Below are positions 56,945 to 64,000 of a stretch of 64,000 nt of DNA, piece by piece. The translations under genes and the position numbers were made by a program. Position 1 is the first letter of the stretch. Every line of letters begins with the position of its first letter. The notes under the pieces were generated by a model. That model did no database searches and was not told the origin of the DNA. It worked only from the letters and a program-made list of their open reading frames with translations. The DNA comes from Linnemannia elongata (taxonomy: Eukaryota; Mortierellomycota; Mortierellomycetes; Mortierellales; Mortierellaceae), in NCBI GenBank assembly GCA_036320915.1, contig JAXBDG010000008.1, positions 1,178,001-1,242,000 on the forward strand, in the 5' to 3' direction.

Positions 56945-57767
56945 ATGCCCAAGACCGGAACCTTCAGCCATGTTTCCCTCTCCGTCTCGGACTACGAGGC
57001 CGGCAAGAAGTACTACAATTTCTTGTTCGTCGACATCCTCGGTTACAAGCAGGTCGCCGACCACCCCTACTACTGCATGTGGGCCCTCTCCTCCGGCGAA
57101 TGTAAGCTTTTGTTGGAGTTTTCTCGTGCATTGGCTGCTTTTCGTTATTCATTGCTCTGTCGTTCATTATTCGCTGTTGGATATCGCTCTCCATCTTATT
57201 CACCAAACCTACCACCCACACTTTCTTCATTGGTAAATGACCGATAATACAGGCTTTTGCATCTCCCCCGGAAACAAGACCCCTCACCACAAGCAGAACC
57301 CCGGTCTCCACCACTTGGCCATGAACGTCGGCACCAAGGAAGAAATCGACGCCGCCTACCAAAAGATTCTCAAGTTCCACGAGGAGAACAAATCCCTTAC
57401 GGGCTGCTCCATTCTCGATGCTCCTGCTCTCTACCCTCAGTACGGCGAGGGTTACTATGCGTAAGTATTTTCTTTCATTGTTTTTCTTCAATTCTCATGG
57501 GTTTTTTTATCGTCATTTTTTTTGCGGACTTGGTTTCTTTGCATGAGAGAATAAAGTAAGGAAAGGATTTGGATGCACTGACCTGTCCTTGCTGACGACA
57601 GATAACAAAAATAAAAGTGTGGGAAAAGCAAAAGTTGAACACCTTATAGCTAACCAAACAAATCCACCACCTTACCAATGTCATCTTCAACTTTCGATAA
57701 CAGTGTCTTCTTCACCGATCCCGACAACATCAAGCTGGAGCTCGCCTACACCCCTAACTACCACTAA
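56945..57767 (+). CDS. VOC (glyoxalase/bleomycin-resistance/dioxygenase) superfamily protein
   Basis: Three exons, 56945-57101, 57253-57460 and 57704-57767, give 142 aa, one complete VOC domain of two beta-alpha-beta-beta-beta modules. Candidate metal ligands are the His in TFSHVSLSVSD (module 1), the paired His in PGLHHLAMNV (module 2) and the Glu in IKLELAYTP near the C-terminus. Family members include glyoxalase I, extradiol dioxygenases and fosfomycin/bleomycin resistance proteins. Fungal single-domain proteins of this type are mostly uncharacterised, so no reaction is assigned. No targeting signal is visible, so cytosolic location is likely. The start ATG is in a good context (CAAAATGCCC). 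It converges on the PC-esterase-like gene with a 262-bp gap. Confidence 0.88.
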
Positions 57768-58029
57768 ATCATCATGCAGCAACTGACGATCCTCGGCTGG
57801 TACTAGGAATAAGTGACAGAATCAATAACATCAACAAAGAGTAGCAATAACAGGAATTACAAGCAAGGGGAACCAACGATGAGATAAAAGCCTGCGCCAT
57901 GTAATCTGGTGCCTTTTGTCTCGTTCTTTCTTGCCTTAAACTGAAGCGTTCAAGTATAACAGCTACTCTAAATACCAACTAAAAATGCAAATAAAAAAAA
58001 CCACCTTTCTACATGGACTTCTGTTACTG

Positions 58030-60027
58030 CTACTGCTGCTCGACCGATTCTATCGTCTTGAACAGATTAAACAACGAAACAGCCCACTCATCCGTTGGAC
58101 CAGGACGCTTATAGCTCAAACAATCCTGTCCGCCTACATGTCCATCGGGCCGCATGTTTGTCATCGTCGCCACGTTCCAGTAGATCCCTCCACTGGCCTC
58201 AACGATCGTCTTTGCAATCTTGTTTTGGCGGTCGTAGTGCGCCCAGTTTAGAGGGTAGTGTAGCATCTCGATGGTGGGGATGTCCTCGGTGAATGGTTTG
58301 GCAAGTGGGCCGAACGTGCTGCTGGTGTGGACGATTGGTGCCTTGATCTTGGTCTCCAGTATTCTCTGTTGTCGTTGTTTTACTGATGTTGTCGGCCCTG
58401 CTCCTGCTCCTGCTGCTGCTGCTTGGGATTTCGCCTGAGGAGAAACAAGTTGCTGCAACTCCAACTCCCGCTCCTTCTGCTTCTGCTCTCGCAAGGCCTG
58501 GTCGGCATTAAAACCATTCGCCTTGGACGGACACTCCGGATGACCGACAGGGTTATTGCGGTAAATAATCAACGCTTCCGGCCTCGCCTTGCGGATCTTG
58601 ACAATCGTATCCGTCAATAGTCGCTGGAAGATCTTATCCTTCAATGTTTGATGCGTCGCGCCCAGGATGACCGTATCCTTGAGTCGCATTTCCTTCAACC
58701 AGGGCATCTCAACAGGGTCCTGGGTTTTGGTCTCGTTGATCCGGCGGCCCTTGCGATTACGAACGGTTGAGAGGAGGTCGTTCCGAACAAATTTGAGACG
58801 GACGTCGTTGGGGAGAGGGCAGAGTGGGTGGCCGACGCCTAGGTGACAGGCTAGGTCGCCGTAGCATGCTTGTGGGTTATCAAACATGTTGTACATGATC
58901 GAGTCGTGCAGCTGCCAGTGGATCAGGTCGCCAACAAGGACAATGTGGCGTGGTCCCAGAATCCTGCAAAACTCTTCTGGTTGAATTCTCGTCGCGTGCC
59001 ATCCTCCAGGCCCTCCTGTCGTCGTCGTCGTCGGCTCCCAATGGTACTTGCCAGCCTCTGGAAACGGCGCTCGATCAATCGCCACATCCCGATCCCGCTC
59101 CCCAAGCTTCTTCTTATTCCAACCCGTCGCACCTCCAAAATCCGGGTAATCCCTCTCTGGTTCATACACCCACCGACCCCTATCCAGCCCTTGGCTCATC
59201 AACTCCCGAAACCGCCTCGTCTTCTCCACACTATCCAACCTCGTCCCTGGGATCCTGGATTCAAAGACTTGGTCTTCTGGAGGCATCTTTTTGGTAACCC
59301 AGGCTTTGGCGGCTTCGATGGCTTTTCCGACACGGGACTCGTAGGCTTTGATGGTCGTGATTCGGTGGAATTTGGCTTGTTCGCTTTGTTTGTCGTAGGT
59401 CGCTGCGAGGGATTGAAGGATTTGGCGGTGGCGAGTACGTTGTTGCTGTCGAAGTTCTTTTGATAGTTCATTGTTGTTGTTGCTGGAGGGTGATGGGGAC
59501 GAGGATGAGTTGAAAGAAGAAGGTTGTATCCGTAAAAAGCCTGGCAACATTTCCTGCCCCCCCACCACGGACGAAAGTGACTCGGATTCCATCTCTGACA
59601 AATCCTGAAAGAACGCCCTGCGTTTATATGTCTTCATATCCGCACTTCCGTCAGTTGTTGCCTTTGTACCCTCCACATCCTCCGCCTTCTCGACCTGAAT
59701 ACCACCACCTGCATTACCAAAGAACCGAATCCGATCCCTAAAGCCGCCGCCATGCCTCATAAACACCTCCTCCTCCTCCTTCCTCTGTTCCACCTTCTGC
59801 CTTTTCAAGCTCGCCTGCTGCCAGATTTCCTCCTCCTCCGCTTGCTTCATAACATAATAAGGGATGATACACCCCAGGGCGAGGTAGAGGAAGATCATGA
59901 CGCGAAATCGAAACTTGCTCATCTTGCGTCGGCTGCCAAGCATCTTGAACGTTCCTCCTGCTGCTGCACTTGCGCTACTCCCGGATGAGGAAGGTCCTGA
60001 TAGTGGTCTTCCGCTGAGTGAGACCAT
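58030..60027 (-). CDS. Type II membrane SGNH/PC-esterase-like protein with altered catalytic residues
   Basis: A single exon of 665 aa. After a Ser/Gly-rich cytosolic tail and a basic RRKMSKFRFR stretch comes one membrane anchor (VMIFLYLALGCIIPYYVM, about residues 44-61), as in Golgi type II proteins. The C-terminal ~330 residues follow the PC-esterase plan of plant TBL, animal NXPE/CASD1 and fungal relatives: HIVLVGDLIHWQLHDSIMYN (block I), LKDTVILGATHQT, IIYRNNPVGHPEC, and the final block MRPDGHVGGQDCLSYKRPGP ending TDEW. The expected GDS serine is Leu368 and the expected DxxH histidine is Ser638 (DCLS), so the usual Ser-His pair is missing. TBL-like enzymes O-acetylate glycans in the Golgi. 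Here a non-catalytic, binding or differently catalytic role is inferred. Confidence 0.82.
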   Translation of the reverse strand: MVSLSGRPLSGPSSSGSSASAAAGGTFKMLGSRRKMSKFRFRVMIFLYLALGCIIPYYVMKQAEEEEIWQQASLKRQKVEQRKEEEEVFMRHGGGFRDRIRFFGNAGGGIQVEKAEDVEGTKATTDGSADMKTYKRRAFFQDLSEMESESLSSVVGGQEMLPGFLRIQPSSFNSSSSPSPSSNNNNELSKELRQQQRTRHRQILQSLAATYDKQSEQAKFHRITTIKAYESRVGKAIEAAKAWVTKKMPPEDQVFESRIPGTRLDSVEKTRRFRELMSQGLDRGRWVYEPERDYPDFGGATGWNKKKLGERDRDVAIDRAPFPEAGKYHWEPTTTTTGGPGGWHATRIQPEEFCRILGPRHIVLVGDLIHWQLHDSIMYNMFDNPQACYGDLACHLGVGHPLCPLPNDVRLKFVRNDLLSTVRNRKGRRINETKTQDPVEMPWLKEMRLKDTVILGATHQTLKDKIFQRLLTDTIVKIRKARPEALIIYRNNPVGHPECPSKANGFNADQALREQKQKERELELQQLVSPQAKSQAAAAGAGAGPTTSVKQRQQRILETKIKAPIVHTSSTFGPLAKPFTEDIPTIEMLHYPLNWAHYDRQNKIAKTIVEASGGIYWNVATMTNMRPDGHVGGQDCLSYKRPGPTDEWAVSLFNLFKTIESVEQQ

Positions 60028-60130
60028 GGTTGTTTTTTTTGGTAGCTCTTGGGGGGGACTGTTTGATGATGATAATAATAATAAGAGAGTGGTATGGAGG
60101 AGAAGAAAAAGAAGGTAAAGATCGTGAAGA

Positions 60131-60132
60131 AG

Positions 60133-60169
<37 letters not shown>
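60131..60169. repeat. Poly-A run upstream of the PC-esterase-like gene
   Basis: About 39 consecutive A on the plus strand, hence poly-T/U on the gene's strand, roughly 105 bp before its start codon. A second A-run of about 15 lies at 60211-60225. Confidence 0.85.
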
Positions 60170-60171
<2 letters not shown>

Positions 60172-60482
60172 AACAAGCTGACTGGAATGCAGATGGGTTT
60201 GCCAAAAGGTAAAAAAAAAAAAAAAGGAGTGAGAGCGTCAAATCCATTCCCTATCATCCTGTCTGTCGGCCAGAGCAAGTCTCTTCTACTTGTCTCCCTT
60301 ATTTTCCATTGACAAACATTCCTCCACATGCACATACAATAACAACAAAAACGAGGAGACACGCAGCAGTGTGTTTACCTTTTCATTTCATTTTTATTTT
60401 GTTGTTGAGAGAAGAGAATAAACAAGCCCAAAGGGAGCAATAAATAGAAGAGTACATCATCATCACTTTGTGAACCCTTATC

Positions 60483-62082
60483 TTAAACCTGAGCAAGACC
60501 GTCCTCGTCGGAGGCAGGCTTAGGGGTCTCGGCGGTAGGATCCTCGCTGTTGCGGTGGAGGATGATGGGGATCAAGAGACAGATGCAGATGACAATGGTC
60601 ATGATAATGTTCTCGGGCGTCAACAACGTAAAGTCGTCGGGCGAAGCCAATGCCGCCAAGGTCACACCAGCCTGAACAGTGACGAGGGTGTTGGGGAGGA
60701 CTCCGACTAAGTTGGAAAAAGTGGGTTTGCGCGTTAATTCAGAATGCTCCCGTAACCTGCAGCAGAACTGTATCCATGTTCTTCCATTCTTCCTTCCTGT
60801 TATCCTGTCAATACTGTGAGATGACTTACTGAGGGTGCCAAAGTAAAAGATGACGGGGGAGATGCCCAAGTGAGGCGAAGCGACGTTCATGAACCAGTCT
60901 AGAAAAGGAGATCAACAAACGAAACATCAGCGGGCTGTCTCCTGCAAATACGCCTTTAATCTATCACAAACAGATGGGGTGTTCAGGACAGATGTAAGCA
61001 TGCAGCCCTGCTCTCTCACTTACTGGGGACGAAAGGCGTAACGCGCAAGAAGGCGAAATAAAAGAAGAGTTGATCTCTCTTGGCCTCAATCTTTGGTAAA
61101 TGGTAATAACATAGTAATAATACGATATAGATGGTAGTGAAAATGAGATTAGTCGACCAAACAATGTTTTTTTTTTTCAGGCTAAATACTTTTGGCGGCA
61201 CTCATTTTCACCATAACAACGGAAAACAATTGTTACTGAGCAATTGAACACACAAAGCGAACATTACCTTGACGGAGAGCTGCTGGATCCTTTTCTTGAG
61301 ATACTTCTCGACGATGGGGTGGCAGACATACCACGAGATGGTGTAGCAGCAAAGGGCTCCAAAACTGGCGCAAAACAGGACAATGATGATGCCTCTCCAG
61401 AGCTTAAACAGGGCGCCTCCAAGAACTGACAACATGACCGATCCAGGGATAGCGAATGCCTGAACACTATGAACAAGATGGGCCTCCTTTGCGTTAAACA
61501 TTTATCCTTGAAAGGAGTTGAAAAGAATTGGATATGGGCGACGAGGGGCAGGCAAGCAAGAGAGCCTTACGAGATGTAGAGGGTCATGAAGACAAAGAGG
61601 ACCTGGTAGTAATGCTGCTTGAGGTAATCCTCAAGAAGGATGCTCCAGTGCTGGACATCCTCTGCAGATCTGGGGAATTTGATCCACTCGCGCCGATCCC
61701 TATGAACAAATGGGAGTTTGGAATACAGGCATCAAGTCAGACACGAGTCGACCGCTATTGGCGAGCACACGACAAGCAAAAAAAATGGTTGGCATATCCA
61801 CAGTGGTCCATTTTTCTTCTTGTTCCTGAATTGTAGTCGGGCGCTCCGCAATAGAGGTGCGTATTGGTCTTACTCAGGAACATCCTTGGGGAGAGTGTAT
61901 TTGACCAAGAAGTACACGCTGGTGAAGGTGGTGATGATAAGGGCCAAGAGAAAGAGAAAGCTTTGACGGGGGGTCATGTTCAAGAGACGCTCTCTCTTCG
62001 AGTCCTTGTTGAGTGTGGAAGTGGTGGCATTGCTGCTGCTGCCAGCGACGTTGCCGAGCAAAGGGGTCCTATCGTCAGCCAT
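60483..62082 (-). CDS. VTT-domain (TMEM41/DedA-type) membrane protein
   Basis: Six exons, 62082-61874, 61699-61571, 61466-61268, 61090-61024, 60898-60830 and 60706-60483, give 298 aa. After a polar N-terminus (MADDRTPLLGN) and the first helix FLFLLALIITTFTSVYFLV comes the TMEM41-like core: DYLKQHYYQVLFVFMTLYIS, the VQAFAIPGSVMLSVLGGALF re-entrant loop, FLRVTPFVPNWFMNVASP and LVTVQAGVTL-type sequence with GVLPNT before it. VTT proteins of the TMEM41/VMP1 branch act in the ER as phospholipid scramblases and support autophagosome and lipid-droplet formation. All conserved Pro and Gly landmarks are present. The exon 4 acceptor is an AAG (CATTTACCAAAG) but is required by the frame. The C-terminal tail is acidic. 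Confidence 0.92.
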
Positions 62083-62930
62083 GAGGTGTTGGTTGTGTGT
62101 GTGTTGATTGAGAGTGTGAATGAGACTGAAAAGATGGAAGGAAGGAATGGACCGTTGGAGATGGAGTAGTAGTAGTAGGAGTAGGAGTAGGAGAGAGGCG
62201 GGAGGGAGGAGAGAAGAGAAGAGAAAGAAGAGAAGAAAAAGACGCAAGGGGGAGAGAGAGAGGGAGTTAAGAATAGAGAGCGGATGGTCGTGTGGAGGGA
62301 GAAGAAAAAGGAAGGGCTTCTTTGTTGTTGTTTATTCGTTCCACCTACTCTGCACTGATGGTGCCTGGATTGTTATTGATTGAAGTGCTCTCAACAACAA
62401 AAGGAAGGGTTTTCTTCCTGTTGTTGTTGTTGTTGCTATGACATGTATTGTCGCCCTGTTCTCACTCCATATCCTGTAATACACTTTCTTCTCTTTCTTC
62501 TTCTACAGGAGGTCACCAGACCCATACAAACCATGTCCACGCCATCGCCATTCGTGCACTGGGCTGTGTCTCTGATGTACTGGCATGTTAATCTTACTTG
62601 GCAAATAGAAAGAAGCCATTGTATGGGACATGGTGCACCCCCCCTCCCTCACCGTACCAAAAAATAATGTTGGGGTCAATTTGCTTTGCAGTTGCTTGGC
62701 TCACCACCACCGCCAGCTTGCCTTAGCCCCTCGGAGATCCTATTTTTCGTTGTCCTTGTCGATGTTTGCAAAATGGACCCTTCTCAGCCTTCCATCCTTC
62801 CCCTTACCAACAAATGTACTTTTAGACATACCGACAAAACATCAGATGCAAACACGCAAACGCAACGCAATGCACTGCATAATCATAATAAGCATGCTGC
62901 ATGGTGGTTTTTATATACGAGTCTACGACA
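62083..62930. other. Spacer between VTT and NmrA-like genes
   Basis: No gene recognised. A (TAG)n/(AGG)n-rich tract at about 62166-62195 and GA-rich sequence to 62275 form the leader of the VTT gene. A short (GTT)n lies near 62420-62435. The right part is the 3' flank of the NmrA-like gene. Confidence 0.5.
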
Positions 62931-64000
62931 CTAGTTTTTGCTAGACACAGCGGCTAGGGACTGTTCCCGCTCTCTCTCGAGCTCCTTCTCCCTCTGCTCC
63001 TTTTCCATCTCCTTCTGCATCTTGGCCAGCTCCTGCGCCTCCCGCCGCCGCTCAAAAGGACAGTACGGCTTGGGCTTGAACGGTTTCGGTTTGCCAGCAA
63101 TGCTCCGGATCGTGCCATACTCACGCTGCATGTTGACAATCTCGAGCATGTAATGGGCCAAGTCGTGTCGTGACAGGATCTTGATCTTGTTGTCCTTGGG
63201 CAGCTTGTCAGAGCTGACCCAGTACCTCTCAGAGAGTTCGCCGTCTTTAAGGGTCACTGGGCGGATGATGGACCAATCGATTGAGGCTGAATCGCGCTGA
63301 ATGATTTCTTCTTGGAGGACCTTGTCCTTGAGGATGCCCGTCATGAACATGCGCGAGAAGAGGCGCTTGGTGCTGATGAGGTAGTTTCGGAGGCCGAGAC
63401 AGCCATAGGATGTTACCACAATCAACCGCCGGACACCTGCATAGAGGCAATACAAGGAAAGAGAATAAGAGGTGGGATTAGGATCAGTATTGGAAAGCGT
63501 ATGTATTTTGAATGAGAGCAAGGTCAATTGAGACAAACTGGATGGTGCTTACCATGCTTCTTCATGGAGTTGTTCAAGACAACCTGTGAATGGGAGCTGA
63601 TGGTGGTGTCACCCGACATGGGTCGCGCCTATGTAGCAATTAGAACAGTAAACAAACAAGCTGTTAACAAACATGATTCCATTGCTTCCTACATGTCACT
63701 CAGTACATAAAGGCAAAAGAAATGTCATGGGGTTCAATTGTACAAGGCAAACAACATACCCCAATAACGTTGATGATAACATCTTGGCCATCGACACAGC
63801 GATCGATATCGTTTTGGCACGTTGGCGAGCCTCGGACGATAAGGAGATTCTGGTGTTTGCGGAGCGAGGCGTCCTCGACCAGGGTCCTGTCGTCTCTGAC
63901 GAAGGCTGTGACCCTGTAATTCCGCTCAAGAGCTTGCCTCACAACCTCCAAACCAGTTCGACCGTTGGCCCCCAAGACTACATCGAGTAAACAAAATTTA
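62931..64000 (-). CDS. NmrA-like NAD(P)-binding protein (partial, 5' end beyond window)
   Basis: Visible exons are 63977-63760 (left of a TAG acceptor; upstream exon or start lies outside the window), 63628-63553 and 63436-62931. The N-terminal visible sequence is a Rossmann motif LGANGRTGLEVVRQALERNY followed by VTAFVRDD and a strand ending VIINVIG, then VRRLIVVTSYGCLG and IDWSIIRPVTLKDGELS. This is the pattern of atypical SDRs of the NmrA/HSCARG and biliverdin-reductase B type, which sense or use NAD(P)H. The C-terminus carries a charged coiled-coil extension (EAQELAKMQKEMEKEQREKE) not seen in short family members. The frame is also open to the window edge without an acceptor, so the exon boundary at 63977 is a choice. 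Confidence 0.82.

Noticed and set aside
1..64000. tRNA, rRNA, CRISPR, insertion sequence or secondary-metabolite cluster
   Set aside because: I looked for T-arm-like GGTTCRA patterns, direct-repeat arrays, transposase motifs and clustered biosynthetic genes and found none that hold up; a covariance-model search would be decisive for tRNA.

Overview
The window looks like nuclear DNA from an early-diverging filamentous fungus, probably Mortierellomycotina (Mortierella/Linnemannia/Podila-like). This is inferred from gene content and style: many short GT-AG introns, UTRs and spacers full of homopolymers and simple repeats, Ser/Thr/Gln-rich linkers, and a mix of fungal (PCC1, DST1, APP1, CEX1-like) and animal-like genes (Topors-type RING ligase, SVIP-like p97 binder, GLUD-type glutamate dehydrogenase, TMEM41-type VTT protein). 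There are no operons, CRISPR arrays, transposons or rRNA genes, and I recognised no tRNA. Gene models were spliced by hand from reading-frame continuity, conserved motifs and splice sites. Coordinates are exact where the frame closes, but no transcript evidence was available.

Layout. 1-15035: four minus-strand genes, an M20 peptidase (1376-3797), an extended SDR epimerase-like protein (4677-7912), a TLC-domain membrane protein (9616-11220) and a thioredoxin-fold protein without active-site cysteines (14035-15035). They are separated by long low-complexity spacers (7.9-9.6, 11.2-14.0 and 15.0-17.8 kb). 17.8-28.6 kb is compact: a coiled-coil protein (minus), then on the plus strand a single-HKD PLD protein, HPRT, TFIIS, an APP1 phosphatase and a lineage-specific protein. 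28.6-32.8 kb: a Topors-type ligase (minus) that converges on the lineage-specific gene with a 7-bp gap, and a divergent FAD monooxygenase with an 11-nt microexon. 34.5-41.1 kb: mitochondrial glutamate dehydrogenase (plus), a three-KH RNA-binding protein (minus) and PCC1 of KEOPS (plus).

42.8-55.5 kb: a secretory membrane glycoprotein (plus), an SLC35C2/TPT-type transporter with a 270-residue N-terminal extension (minus), an SVIP-like protein (plus), a mitochondrial TPR protein (plus) and a SCYL1/Cex1-type pseudokinase (minus). 56.9-64.0 kb: a VOC/glyoxalase-fold protein (plus), a type II membrane SGNH/PC-esterase relative with an altered catalytic site (minus), a VTT (TMEM41-type) protein (minus), and an NmrA-like NAD(P)-binding protein (minus) cut by the right edge.

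How they fit together. These are mostly independent housekeeping genes. Loose themes are purine salvage and transcription (HPRT, TFIIS), tRNA biology (PCC1, Cex1-like), ER/Golgi and lipid handling (TLC, VTT, TPT, APP1, SVIP-like) and mitochondria (GDH, TPR protein). Several pairs share short divergent promoters (18990-19413, 30351-30593, 39861-40278) or converge tightly (28566-28572, 44186-44306, 51224-51300). I found no multi-gene new system. The most unusual items are the catalytically altered PC-esterase relative, the 11-nt microexon, the SVIP-like protein and a strong preference for TAG over CAG at 3' splice sites.
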